This document shows positions 17,435-25,622 of a stretch of 58,076 nt of DNA, in pieces. Source of the stretch: Bacteriovoracaceae bacterium UBA6153 (GTDB lineage: Bacteria > Bdellovibrionota > Bacteriovoracia > Bacteriovoracales > Bacteriovoracaceae). Under the pieces are notes generated by a model that was given only the letters and a program-made list of their open reading frames with translations, made no database searches and had not been told where the DNA came from. Position 1 is the stretch's first letter. Every line of letters begins with the position of its first letter. The translations under genes were made by a program, and so were the position numbers. The stretch covers positions 1 to 58,076 of the forward strand of contig DIUR01000024.1 of NCBI GenBank assembly GCA_002428265.1, written 5' to 3'.

Positions 17435-17773
17435 ATGGAAGTAAAAGAACGATCTATAAAAATCTATGAACAAGTTGATGGTAAGAGGCCATACGAAGAA
17501 TGGCTTAATGACCTGAAAGACGGAATGTCTCGTGCTAGAATCAGAGCTCGCATAGACAAGGTCGCTACTGGAAACTTTGGCGATCACAGGCCCGTTGGTG
17601 ACAGTGTCAGTGAATTGAGGTTTATCTTCGGACCAGGTTTTAGGGTTTATTACGCACTTAAAAATGAGACTATAGTCCTCCTATTAATTGGAGGAGATAA
17701 ATCAAGCCAAGAAAAAGACATAGAAAAGGCTAAAGAGTTTTGGAGTGATTACAAGGAGAGAACAAATGAGTAA
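17435..17773 (+). CDS. higB: HigB/RelE-type toxin (Gp49-like, PF05973)
   Basis: The ATG at 17435 follows the strong site GAGGTAAGG. The 112-residue protein shows the phage-derived Gp49/HigB killer pattern: RPYEEWLNDLKD near the N-terminus, ARIRARIDKVATGNFGDHR, then the conserved strand-turn VSELRFIFGPGFRVYYAL, and LLLIGGDKSSQEKDIEKAK at the C-terminus. Family members are ribosome-dependent mRNA endonucleases. It overlaps the antitoxin gene by 8 bases. The symbol is by family, not by orthology to a named locus. Confidence 0.9.
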   Translation: MEVKERSIKIYEQVDGKRPYEEWLNDLKDGMSRARIRARIDKVATGNFGDHRPVGDSVSELRFIFGPGFRVYYALKNETIVLLLIGGDKSSQEKDIEKAKEFWSDYKERTNE

Positions 17774-18080
17774 AGCAAGTGCTGATTATAGAGATGCATT
17801 AGTTAAAGTTCTTCGCGGTAACGAAGAAGAGCAACTTCTATATCTTCAAGCGACATTAGAAGACAATTGGGATTCTCCTGTAGCATTTTTGCTTTGCCTT
17901 AAAACAATTGCAGAGGCCCGTGGCTTCAAAAACTTTGCTGAAGAAGCCGGCCTTTCTCGTGAGAGCCTTTATCGCACTTTGTCTGCCGATGGAAATCCAA
18001 AGCTAGATACTGTTTTCAAAATGGTTCATGCTCTTGGACTAAAACTCACAGTTGAGCCAATTGAAAAGAAAGTCGGCTAA
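17766..18080 (+). CDS. higA: HigA-type antitoxin (addiction module antidote, TIGR02684-like)
   Basis: The 104-residue protein starts at ATG 17766, with AAGGAGAG upstream inside the toxin gene. It has a short N-terminal toxin-binding part and a Xre-like helix-turn-helix: GFKNFAEEAGLSRESLYRTL followed by GNPKLDTVFKMVHALGLKL, the pattern of addiction-module antidote proteins. It probably represses the operon, perhaps at the inverted repeat at 17406-17423. Confidence 0.9.
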   Translation: MSKASADYRDALVKVLRGNEEEQLLYLQATLEDNWDSPVAFLLCLKTIAEARGFKNFAEEAGLSRESLYRTLSADGNPKLDTVFKMVHALGLKLTVEPIEKKVG

Positions 18081-18214
18081 GAAGTTAGGCATTTGTGATG
18101 AGCTTTTTTTGGCAGTAGCATAGTTAGTTAATTATTTTGAATTATACATTTTTGTTATTTAAGAAAATTGATATCTTAGATTTTCAATTGTGAGATCTCG
18201 TTTGTATTAAAGGT

Positions 18215-18790
18215 ATGCCGAACAAACCTTTAATCAACTCTAATCATCTGCCTTATCATGTAACAAATCGAACTATCGATCAAGGGCCTTTCCCAATAGA
18301 GCTTAGTGATGTATGGAATCTGATACAAGAAAGCCTAAGGGAAAGTTCCTGTAAGCATCCAATTGAAATAATTTCTTTTGTCTTGATGAGTAATCATTAT
18401 CATATGATTTTAATAACTCCTGAAAGAAATCTGGAAGAATTTATCAGTGATTTTAATATGAGAGTCGAATCAAAAATAGTAGATAAAGTTGGATTATCTA
18501 CTAGAGTTTTTGAGAATCATTTCCGATGGCAGTTAATTCAAACTCAGCAATATTTTATGAATTGTTATAAGTATGTTTATCAAAATCCTGTGAGGGCTGG
18601 CCTAGTTAAATATTGTGAAGATTATCCTTTTAGCACTATTAGGAGCCTGGTCAGAAACACAAAATTTAGCGTTCAGGTTCATGATCGTTATGGGTTTAAG
18701 GATGAGTTTGGGTTGAGGTGGGTGAATAGGAAGGTGAGTGAGGAAGAGGTAGGTTGGGAGGAAAGGAGATTTAGAAAGGAGGAGTTTTAG
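18215..18790 (+). CDS. REP-associated tyrosine transposase (RAYT, Y1_Tnp)
   Basis: The 191-residue protein has the single-Tyr HUH nuclease pattern: an N-terminal strand with YHVTNRTI, the metal-binding SNHYHMILITP (H-x-H), a helix with LEEFISDFN, and YKYVYQNPVRAGLV with the candidate nucleophilic Tyr just before NP-x-RAG. RAYTs cut and join single-stranded REP/BIME palindromes and usually exist as single domesticated copies. It sits between the toxin-antitoxin pair and the YcaO operon, and its last 20 bases overlap the 3' end of the convergent histidine kinase gene. I saw no flanking REP pair. Confidence 0.88.
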   Translation: MPNKPLINSNHLPYHVTNRTIDQGPFPIELSDVWNLIQESLRESSCKHPIEIISFVLMSNHYHMILITPERNLEEFISDFNMRVESKIVDKVGLSTRVFENHFRWQLIQTQQYFMNCYKYVYQNPVRAGLVKYCEDYPFSTIRSLVRNTKFSVQVHDRYGFKDEFGLRWVNRKVSEEEVGWEERRFRKEEF

Positions 18791-20189
18791 AAATAATTTT
18801 TTTTAAAAAAGTTAAATTTTGAAATATTTCCTTAGGATGTCCAGATGTGATTGAAATATTCGTAAAACCTTCATTGTTAAGTAAAGTTGCTACTTCTTCT
18901 CCTTTAATCTCATCTTCTAATTCTGAGTCTACATATATAATTGAGTCTTTTGATAAATCATTTTTAATTGACAAAAAATCTTGATAACTTTTAAAGGTTT
19001 TTAAGTTAACATTGTTTTTAAATGCTTTTGATTCCCATGTTAATCTAACTAACTCATCGTCATCTATTAGATAAGTACAATTCTTTATTTGTGGAAAATA
19101 GATCTCGATAGAGGTACCACTTCTACTCGTTTGAGATATTTTTAACGTGGAATTCCATTCTTTCAATTCCTGAACTGCATGCAATAAACCTACTCCATTA
19201 CCTTTTATCTTGGTAGAGAAACTTTCTTTTCCAATCTTAGATATCACGTGACTTGGAATACCTTTTCCTTTGTCGGAAATTTGTAATGTTATGATAGATG
19301 CGTTTTCGATTATTGAAATTGATATGATTTTTTCTCTATTAAGCATAGATTCATAACTATTATTAATTAAATTTGAAAGTATTCGTTTTAAGCCATCAGG
19401 GTTACAGTAAATATTGCATTCTTTTAAATCTAAAATGATGCTTAGGTCAGGGAACTCAATCTTTTTCTCGATTAATATTTCCTCAATAATTAGATTTAAA
19501 CTATAAATGTCGTAGGCTTTAATTGAAACATTTCTTGAAAGATCTAGATATGTGTTTGCGATTTTATCAATTCGAGTAAGAGATTTTTTAAAAATAATCA
19601 TTTCATCTATGGTTAAAGTCTTGTCGGTATTTGCTAAGTTATGAAGAGCTGCAATTGGAGATCTGATATCATGAGATAGTTGTTTAGTGAAGTTTACCAG
19701 CATGAAGTTTTTTTCATTTTCGATTTTTTCCCATTGCTTTTTCTTTAAGTATCTTAAGGATATTAAGCTCAATGGCATTGTGATTAAAGTTGATCCGAGT
19801 AAGATTTTAAATGTGAGTAAAAATAAATGGTCTAAAGAGAAGTAGAATAGAACATGGCCTTTAACATTTTTTGAGAATCTATCAGTCCCGATAGATTTTT
19901 TTATTTTTAAGTTAATATATCCTTCATCAGCAGAAGATTGTGCCAAAATATTATTTTTACTATTTAGAGCAATGATTTTTGTAAAATTATTAGATTTGAC
20001 TCTCTCTATGTCTCTAGTCACGGAGCGGAAGTCTGTAATTAAAAAACTTTCTCTTATAAGTCTTGTTGTTGCGTCTGCTATTTGATCTTTTTGTTCTCTT
20101 TCTAAAATTGCAAAAGAAATAACCATGAAAACATACAAGATGATATTAAAAAATATATAAATGCAAATAGGTGGTAGTATCTTTTTCAT
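18771..20189 (-). CDS. Hybrid histidine kinase with C-terminal receiver domain
   Basis: A 472-residue protein with a membrane helix (about 7-28), a periplasmic sensor loop (about 30-110), and a second helix (about 112-146). HisKA follows with KQLSHDIRSPIAAL (His173), then HATPase_c with an N-box around 273-281, DKGKGIP and GNGVGLLHA. The C-terminus (about 370-472) is a compact receiver: LIDDDELV acidic pocket, IIYVDSEL (Asp421 acceptor) and a Lys near 468. The short extracytoplasmic loop suggests it senses another protein or a ligand through a partner. Its ATG overlaps the YcaO stop (ATGA), so it is the last gene of the peptide-SBP-YcaO operon. No DNA-binding output is encoded in the operon. 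Confidence 0.88.
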   Translation of the reverse strand: MKKILPPICIYIFFNIILYVFMVISFAILEREQKDQIADATTRLIRESFLITDFRSVTRDIERVKSNNFTKIIALNSKNNILAQSSADEGYINLKIKKSIGTDRFSKNVKGHVLFYFSLDHLFLLTFKILLGSTLITMPLSLISLRYLKKKQWEKIENEKNFMLVNFTKQLSHDIRSPIAALHNLANTDKTLTIDEMIIFKKSLTRIDKIANTYLDLSRNVSIKAYDIYSLNLIIEEILIEKKIEFPDLSIILDLKECNIYCNPDGLKRILSNLINNSYESMLNREKIISISIIENASIITLQISDKGKGIPSHVISKIGKESFSTKIKGNGVGLLHAVQELKEWNSTLKISQTSRSGTSIEIYFPQIKNCTYLIDDDELVRLTWESKAFKNNVNLKTFKSYQDFLSIKNDLSKDSIIYVDSELEDEIKGEEVATLLNNEGFTNISITSGHPKEIFQNLTFLKKIISKTPPF

Positions 20190-21106
20190 GGTAATAAAAA
20201 TGGATAGTTAATGTTGTGGTTTTTTAAATTGCATACTGGCCCTAGTTTGCCCCATTTCGCATCTATACATTGAGGGTGTGTTGCTTTGACTACGCTAAAA
20301 AAATAATCATATTTATGAGGTAATTCAGTAAATCTATAAAGACTATCGCAAGGAGCGGGCGGCGTAGAAGAAATAATATGTCTTTTGGATAAATAGTCTT
20401 GAGCGAAACTTGTATTAATGTACAAGTGAAGATGATCTATCGGCGTAGGGTAAGGAATGTCATTAAATTCATCTATAGTAATTGATACAATTTTTTTGCT
20501 TAGGGCTGCCATGATGTTGACAAGGGCTTCTTTGAAGCTTTTTTCTATGCATCTTTCAATGCTCTTGTCGCAACTTGCTCCATATATTAGACCAAATTTC
20601 TCTTGTGACGCTAAACCATTACCTTCGCAAAGAACTACAATGTTATTTTGATCAGAAAATAGCTCATAAAAATTTATTTCTATTTTTATTTTTTGCAATT
20701 CTTTAATTATTTTTAATACCTGTGTGGGGAGGTTCGTTTTGATCATTTTTTGATCCCAGTAACCTAACGTAAAAAGCATAACATAGTGTCTTTCAAGTAA
20801 CTCTTTTTGTGCTTTTAATTTAGACTCTTCGAGTGTTATATGAAATGCACATCCATTTGAGCTTTTTAAGTTATTATTATCTAATGCATATCTTTCAAGA
20901 GCTTCACCAACACTAGCTGATAATGCTTTGTCTTGAGAGGTGTCAACGCCTCTTCCTTCAAAATATTTGTCGTCTATGTTAATTAAAATTTTATAATCGT
21001 AATAGGGTTGAGAGGAAAAATAATTCCACTTTTGTTCATAAATCTCTAAATTATTAGAGAACTCATCAATGGCCCAATTAATTAATTCTTTTTTGTTATT
21101 TTCCAA
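20186..21106 (-). CDS. YcaO-domain protein (ATP-dependent backbone cyclodehydratase-like)
   Basis: The protein carries the YcaO ATP-binding motifs: EGRGVDTSQDKALSASVGEA includes the start of SxxExxER (S65, E68, E71, R72). Sx6E follows as S95...E102 in SKLKAQKELLER. The last motif appears as K189-x3-E193 in EKSFKEALVN, where the family usually has Gln. The C-terminus ends in YPFLLP, recalling the Pro-rich tail of azoline-forming YcaO proteins. YcaO enzymes phosphorylate a peptide backbone amide to form azolines, thioamides or amidines. I prefer TTG 21106, with AGGA 8 bases upstream; ATG 21148 has no ribosome binding site and would overlap the upstream gene by 67 bases. At 306 residues it is short for the family. 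No E1-like or TfuA partner gene is nearby. Confidence 0.85.
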   Translation of the reverse strand: MENNKKELINWAIDEFSNNLEIYEQKWNYFSSQPYYDYKILINIDDKYFEGRGVDTSQDKALSASVGEALERYALDNNNLKSSNGCAFHITLEESKLKAQKELLERHYVMLFTLGYWDQKMIKTNLPTQVLKIIKELQKIKIEINFYELFSDQNNIVVLCEGNGLASQEKFGLIYGASCDKSIERCIEKSFKEALVNIMAALSKKIVSITIDEFNDIPYPTPIDHLHLYINTSFAQDYLSKRHIISSTPPAPCDSLYRFTELPHKYDYFFSVVKATHPQCIDAKWGKLGPVCNLKNHNINYPFLLP

Positions 21107-22569
21107 ACGGGAAATCCTACAAAAATAGTAGGAGGAGCAGCCTCCCATTTTTTATTAATTATTGTTACATATGGCGAGGAGCCAATAGTTAAGCAGTACC
21201 CTGCCATTAATGAATTAAAATGAACATTCTGTAGAATTTTTAATCTTTCATTTTTCGAGTTAGCATCTATGTAAAGTTGCATTTCTTCATCTGATATTTT
21301 AAAGATACCAAAGTTTTTTGCATACTCAAGTAGGTCTAAGCTTTCCTGAAAACTGGTATCTATTGTATCAATATATAAGTCAGCTTCATTTTCTAATGAT
21401 TCATCTGTTAGCTTTATTGTCTTAATCATATCAGAGTTTAAAAATACTTTGTGATACCTTTCATAGTTGCCGGGAAATAGTCCTAGGACAATAGGATATT
21501 TTTTTGGCTTGTGTTTCAGGGCTAAGTTATAAGTATTTTCAAGCTCAATGGCTTGTTCTGTTCTGAGAGCTCCATCGCTACCGCTTGGAAAATATTCTGT
21601 TTGAATCTGACGTATATTAGGAAATGAATCTTTGGAATTTAACAAAGCTTTCTTAATAGACAGTTCGTGGTGGAGTAAATCGAGTGAAGAGAATTTATTT
21701 TTTCCATTTTGGGTAGTAAAAATCATCGCGTTTTTAAGTGGCCCTGTATTATAGATTTTTACACTAGAATCATTATCTTTCAGTTTGTCGAGCTTCTCAA
21801 TTCTCACACTAAGTACATTATGAATGTAATTGAAGCGAGGATTTAATTTGTTTTCAACAAATATTTCTGAATCTTCCACTAGGGAATAAAGAATACTTTT
21901 AGGAAGATCTTTGTTTAGAAAATGAAAATTATTAAGCTTAAGTTCAAAATGATTAAGATTCACATCCTTAATGTCTGCATCAATATAATATGGTCCAGTC
22001 GTTTCAAGGAAATTTATAATTTTTGACTCCGGACTTTGTGAGCTTAGTGCTGTTGTTGGAAATATTACGTTGTCAGCACTCGTTAATAAATTCAGTATAA
22101 ATGGAATGTATGACTTTTTTTTAGCAACTAATTTAAGTTCATAATTCTTTGAAGATATTCCTGGGCAGTCAGGAGAATTTTCTTCTGAGCAAAGCAATTG
22201 AGAGAGTCTTGAATGGCTACCTTTAGATATAATTAATCTCTTCAAGCTTATTTCAGCATCAATCGCCTTGATTTCATGATTGTTTTTAGTTCTTATGCCT
22301 TTTTTAATTTGAAATGTAATAGTTCTGTCATTTATTTCATAATCTTCTGCTAATAGAGTAACTAGGTTTGAATCTTTGTCATATTCAAGCAATGTTAAAT
22401 TTATATTTATTAACAGCTGATATTGAAATGTGGTTTCGATAGTACGACTGTCAATTTTGCTTAAATTTACTGGCACGCTCATTGGTGCATGTAGGGTGTC
22501 GTCGTTTGTATTCATTTTTTGGCATCCAACTAATATGAAAGATAATAAAATTGTAGCCTTTAAAATCAT
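21082..22569 (-). CDS. Family 5 solute (oligopeptide)-binding lipoprotein
   Basis: A 495-residue protein with a clear lipobox, FILVGC (Cys16). The body has the SBP_bac_5 layout: an N-terminal strand region with TTFQYQLLININLTLLEYD, LLAEDYEINDRTITFQIKKG (the usual peptide-binding-protein phrase for predicted exposure to ligand), NHEIKAIDAEISLKRL, and TGPYYIDAD near residue 190. Family 5 proteins bind peptides or other ligands for ABC import. No ABC permease or ATPase is encoded nearby, so it may act as a receptor for the kinase encoded downstream. It overlaps the small-peptide gene by 4 bases and the YcaO gene by about 25. Confidence 0.82.
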   Translation of the reverse strand: MILKATILLSFILVGCQKMNTNDDTLHAPMSVPVNLSKIDSRTIETTFQYQLLININLTLLEYDKDSNLVTLLAEDYEINDRTITFQIKKGIRTKNNHEIKAIDAEISLKRLIISKGSHSRLSQLLCSEENSPDCPGISSKNYELKLVAKKKSYIPFILNLLTSADNVIFPTTALSSQSPESKIINFLETTGPYYIDADIKDVNLNHFELKLNNFHFLNKDLPKSILYSLVEDSEIFVENKLNPRFNYIHNVLSVRIEKLDKLKDNDSSVKIYNTGPLKNAMIFTTQNGKNKFSSLDLLHHELSIKKALLNSKDSFPNIRQIQTEYFPSGSDGALRTEQAIELENTYNLALKHKPKKYPIVLGLFPGNYERYHKVFLNSDMIKTIKLTDESLENEADLYIDTIDTSFQESLDLLEYAKNFGIFKISDEEMQLYIDANSKNERLKILQNVHFNSLMAGYCLTIGSSPYVTIINKKWEAAPPTIFVGFPVWKITKKN

Positions 22570-22829
22570 GCTCCGCCACCACCTTTAGATAAAACGGTTT
22601 TAGTGATAGATTCAGTTTGCAGTAAACCTTTCGCTCTTAAATAAGTTTCAAGTTCTTCATCGAAAACAATTTCATCTGTATTTGAATCATATTTGATTAA
22701 GTCATTATCAAAATTTTCATTTATCAGATTTTTTTCTTCATTGTTTAAATTTTTGTATGGAATGGCACCTGCTATTGCATTAGACAAGGATAGTACTAGT
22801 AGAGAAATGATTCCGATAATTTTATTCAT
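22566..22829 (-). CDS. Small exported peptide with C-terminal GGGGA tail, candidate precursor
   Basis: An 87-residue protein, first gene of the operon, with GGGAGC before the ATG. It has a Sec signal peptide (KIIGIISLLVLSLSNAIA, probable cut after AIA), an acidic middle (NEEKNLINENFDNDLIKYD, EIVFDEELETYLRAK), and the C-terminus QTESITKTVLSKGGGGA. It contains no Cys. The stop overlaps the start of the lipoprotein gene (ATGA). No family is recognised. Position next to a YcaO gene and a conspicuous Gly-rich tail suggest a modified or processed peptide, with Ser/Thr or Gly residues as targets. A Sec signal on a YcaO substrate would be unusual, because YcaO works in the cytoplasm. Confidence 0.75.
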   Translation of the reverse strand: MNKIIGIISLLVLSLSNAIAGAIPYKNLNNEEKNLINENFDNDLIKYDSNTDEIVFDEELETYLRAKGLLQTESITKTVLSKGGGGA

Positions 22830-22873
22830 ATAAAAGCTCCCGTTTTTGTATCAAGTACATTTTTATTTATTAA

Positions 22874-22901
22874 AGAGTATCAAAAACCTATTTTCAATCA
22901 A
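22874..22901 (-). promoter_or_regulatory. Candidate promoter of the YcaO operon
   Basis: On the minus strand TTGATT (22901-22896) is followed after 16 bases by TACTCT (22879-22874), giving a start about 38 bases before the peptide ATG. The region is very AT-rich, so this is one plausible reading only. Further upstream a 5-bp hairpin CCTCG-TTTTTT-CGAGG lies at 22967-22982. Confidence 0.35.
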
Positions 22902-23025
22902 TTAAATTGTAATTTATACTTAAGAAAAAAATAGTAAGTAAAATACACCTTGTATTTCTTATGCGACCTCGTTTTTTCGAGGGGTTAAGGGGCTCGCTAA
23001 ATGTTTTAGGGAACCCTTTTAAAGC

Positions 23026-23433
23026 CTAAATCCTAACTTTCGTTAACTGATAATTCTTCAACTTCTTCTTCTTATCAAATACCAACGTCAATGTAGTTGT
23101 CTTAGATCCAGTCTCAGACTTATCAGAATCAATAACCCCACCAACAAGCGAATAGACCCCCGGCAAAAAGGCCAATGCTCCAGTCCTAAACCCACTCGAT
23201 TCTGTTTCACTCTTATGTTTGCTATAAATCCAAACATCCTGCTTACCTGAATCTTCAGTTGTAATATCAGGCGCACCAAAGGCCTGAACAATTTCGACTT
23301 GTGATGTTTTTCCTTCTTGCAGAGTTTCCTTAAGAGTAAGGGCGTCGAAAGGATTTTTAACATCCTTATCCTTTGTAGATGCACATGACGTAGCGATAAG
23401 TCCGATAACCAGTAATTTAGCAATTCTATTCAT
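23026..23433 (-). CDS. Small lipoprotein with SmpA/OmlA (BamE-like) domain
   Basis: I start at ATG 23433, which has GGAGG 7 bases upstream. The 135-residue product begins MNRIAKLLVIGLIATSCAS, a lipoprotein signal with Cys17. The mature part has LQEGKTSQVEIVQAFGAPD and QDVWIYSKHK, the SmpA/OmlA pattern (G-x-[ST]-x2-[ED]-[VI]-x-x2-[FL]-G-x-P followed by W-x-Y), then a Gly-rich hydrophobic stretch and a charged C-terminal strand. BamE-like domains mediate protein contacts at the outer membrane, but this protein is not obviously the BAM subunit itself. Confidence 0.78.
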   Translation of the reverse strand: MNRIAKLLVIGLIATSCASTKDKDVKNPFDALTLKETLQEGKTSQVEIVQAFGAPDITTEDSGKQDVWIYSKHKSETESSGFRTGALAFLPGVYSLVGGVIDSDKSETGSKTTTLTLVFDKKKKLKNYQLTKVRI

Positions 23434-23604
23434 AATTCCCTCCAAGTTTGATGACGCACTTAAATCAAAAAAATGCACTTAATAGAATCCTCAGGCCCTG
23501 AAGAGCTAGTTTTATTTCATTTTTGAATCTGAAATTGCATTAATTATTGAAAATCAACCCAACCCCAGCTAAAACTCCCTCAACAACTTCCAGAGGGAAT
23601 CCCA

Positions 23605-24027
23605 ATGCTACTTAAATCAATTTCATTCGCGCTAATAGCTCTAGTCGCCTTATATTCGGCCGAAACTAATGCAGCTAATACAATTACGGCAAATAAATGC
23701 ACATTAGGCCTATTGCCCTTTGGAACAACTCTCGCAGTCGATACTAAAAAAGATCAAATCATAAAAGCATATGAAGCTCGTGGTTTTCACGTTTCAGTTC
23801 TCACATCACCTTCAGAAGTTTCAGATGTTGAGTTCATTAGCGATGCTTCAGTAGAGTGCAACTCAACTTATTTCGGAATCCTTGCCACAACAACTGTTCG
23901 CTTAATCGAGACAGCAAGTAATAAAATCGTTGCTCGCACAACGTCTCCTGCAAAGATGGAACTATACAATTGCAACATTGATTTATTCTCGGCAATCAAC
24001 GCGCTACCAAGTTGCCAAATTAAGTAA
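23605..24027 (+). CDS. Small exported protein, unknown function
   Basis: A 140-residue protein with a signal peptide (LLKSISFALIALVALYSAETNA) and four Cys in the mature part. The pattern TLGLLPFGTTLAVDTKKDQIIKAYEARGF followed by DVEFISDASVEC and RLIETASNKIVART has the strand-helix-strand look of small periplasmic FlgO/LpoB-like domains, but no family is certain. AGAGGGAATCCC lies before the ATG. Its stop overlaps the ung start (TAATG), so the two are translationally coupled, an odd pairing for a DNA repair enzyme. Confidence 0.7.
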   Translation: MLLKSISFALIALVALYSAETNAANTITANKCTLGLLPFGTTLAVDTKKDQIIKAYEARGFHVSVLTSPSEVSDVEFISDASVECNSTYFGILATTTVRLIETASNKIVARTTSPAKMELYNCNIDLFSAINALPSCQIK

Positions 24028-24710
24028 TGAAATTATCTCAATACCTAACAGATGCATCGTGGTCAGACGTTCTTAAAGACGAGTTCAAAAAACCATACTT
24101 TCTTGAATTAGAAAAAACTCTTTCTAAAGCTTATGCTGAAGAGACTGTCTATCCGCCAAAAAATGATTTGTTCACGGCCCTTAACCTGACTCCATTTTCA
24201 AAAGTTAAAGTCGTCATCATCGGCCAGGACCCGTATCACGGGGCAGGGCAGGCGCATGGGTTGAGTTTCTCTGTGAAAAAAGGAGTGAAGCTTCCGCCAT
24301 CACTCGTGAATATTTATAAAGAGCTAGAGGCCGACGCTGGTATCACTCCTCCAAAAGATGGAGATCTCGAAGCATGGGCCAGAGAAGGCGTTCTTATGCT
24401 CAACAATCAGTTGAGCGTGATAGAAGGAAAACCGATGTCACATAAAGATATTGGGTGGAATGAGTTCACTAATAAGATTATCGAAGTTTTAAATGAGAAG
24501 AGAGAAAATATTGTTTTCATCCTTTGGGGAAGTCCAGCGCAGAAAAAAGCGCAGGCAGTAGATACAAAAAAACATCACATCATCAAATCCGTGCATCCGT
24601 CACCTTTGTCTTCATATAGAGGATTTTTCGGAAGCAAGCCTTTTACAAAAGCTAACACTTTCTTAGAATCTAGAAGTATTAGGCCAATAAGTTGGAAGCT
24701 GGATTGCTAA
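24027..24710 (+). CDS. ung: Uracil-DNA glycosylase (family 1)
   Basis: A 227-residue protein, the normal length for Ung. It carries VVIIGQDPYHGAGQAHGLSF, with Asp and His of GQDPYH activating water and the pocket Tyr, LMLNNQLSV with the Asn that recognises uracil, FILWGSPAQ, and HPSPLSSYRGFFG, the minor-groove and catalytic His loop. It removes uracil from DNA, the first step of base excision repair. The gene shares TAATG with the exported-protein gene upstream. Confidence 0.97.
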   Translation: MKLSQYLTDASWSDVLKDEFKKPYFLELEKTLSKAYAEETVYPPKNDLFTALNLTPFSKVKVVIIGQDPYHGAGQAHGLSFSVKKGVKLPPSLVNIYKELEADAGITPPKDGDLEAWAREGVLMLNNQLSVIEGKPMSHKDIGWNEFTNKIIEVLNEKRENIVFILWGSPAQKKAQAVDTKKHHIIKSVHPSPLSSYRGFFGSKPFTKANTFLESRSIRPISWKLDC

Positions 24711-24740
24711 TTTAAGTTTTTCAAGCGTATCATTCACTCT

Positions 24741-25622
24741 ATGGATGATTTACAACAATTCGCTTTTACAATCTGGACATACTTAAACTATCCCATTATT
24801 TCGGTTGGAAAAAATTCCATCACGGCCTGGGCAATAATCCTTAATTTAATTCTCATTTTGGGGTTCATTGTCCTTAGTTCAAAAGTTAAGAGTTGGATGT
24901 TGAAGACCATTTCGAAAAAAAGTGGGCTTAATACCAGTAACTGGCGAGCTGCAGTGACACTCAGTTATTATGCCTTCATAGCTGTAGGCCTCGTGGGGAT
25001 TTTGCAGACAACCGGGCTGGATCTAAGTTTCTTTACAGTTCTCACTGGTGCGATCGGAATCGGGATCGGATTCGGGATGCAGACGATCTTTAGTAACTTT
25101 GTCAGTGGAATTATCATTCTTTTAGAGAAGCCTATTAAGCTAGGAGATAGAATCGAGGTAGGTGAAGTTTCAGGTAACGTTCATAGCATTTCTGTTCGTG
25201 CCACAACTATCGTTACGAATGACAATATCTCAATCATTGTACCAAATTCAGATTTTATTTCTAAACAAGTCATTAATTGGACTTATTCAGGTAATAGAGT
25301 GCGCACCAGAATAAGTGTGGGCGTTGCCTATAATTCAGACCCTGAATTAGTGGAACGACTTTTGCTACAGGTAGCAGAGAACGAGCCGGGCGTTTTAAAA
25401 TCCCCTCCGCCAAAAGTGCGTTTAACTGAGTTCGGAGAAAGTTCCTTGAAATTTAGTTTATTAGTTTGGACGCAGGAATATGCAGACAGAATGGGAGCAC
25501 TTAAAAGTCTTCTCAATTTTGGAGTCTTGAAAGTTTTTAAAGAAAATAATATTCGTATGCCGTATCCGCAAAGAGATTTACATATTCACAATGAAGAAAG
25601 CATCAACGAGACTAATTTATGA
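24741..25622 (+). CDS. MscS-family mechanosensitive channel
   Basis: A 293-residue protein with three N-terminal membrane helices. The third is a Gly/Ala-rich pore helix (FFTVLTGAIGIGIGFGMQTI) continued by FSNFVSGIIILLEKPIKLGD, the MscS signature. The beta domain follows (DRIEVGEVSGNVHSISVRAT, NDNISIIVPNSDFIS), then the alpha/beta vestibule domain. It opens under membrane tension to release solutes. It is coupled to the downstream transporter gene by a 4-base overlap (ATGA). No clear ribosome binding site precedes its ATG. Confidence 0.93.
   Translation: MDDLQQFAFTIWTYLNYPIISVGKNSITAWAIILNLILILGFIVLSSKVKSWMLKTISKKSGLNTSNWRAAVTLSYYAFIAVGLVGILQTTGLDLSFFTVLTGAIGIGIGFGMQTIFSNFVSGIIILLEKPIKLGDRIEVGEVSGNVHSISVRATTIVTNDNISIIVPNSDFISKQVINWTYSGNRVRTRISVGVAYNSDPELVERLLLQVAENEPGVLKSPPPKVRLTEFGESSLKFSLLVWTQEYADRMGALKSLLNFGVLKVFKENNIRMPYPQRDLHIHNEESINETNL

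Noticed and set aside
20457..20651. 64-residue plus-strand frame inside the YcaO gene
   Set aside because: Antisense to a motif-bearing gene, without ribosome binding site or similarity.
21119..21145. GGAGG-CTGCT-CCTCC hairpin near the YcaO start as a translational switch
   Set aside because: It lies inside the lipoprotein coding region and upstream of the preferred TTG start. With no in-frame start at proper spacing from its GGAGG, a regulatory role is not supported.
22967..22982. CCTCG-TTTTTT-CGAGG hairpin upstream of the YcaO operon
   Set aside because: Only 5 pairs and no T tail on either strand; not reported as a terminator.
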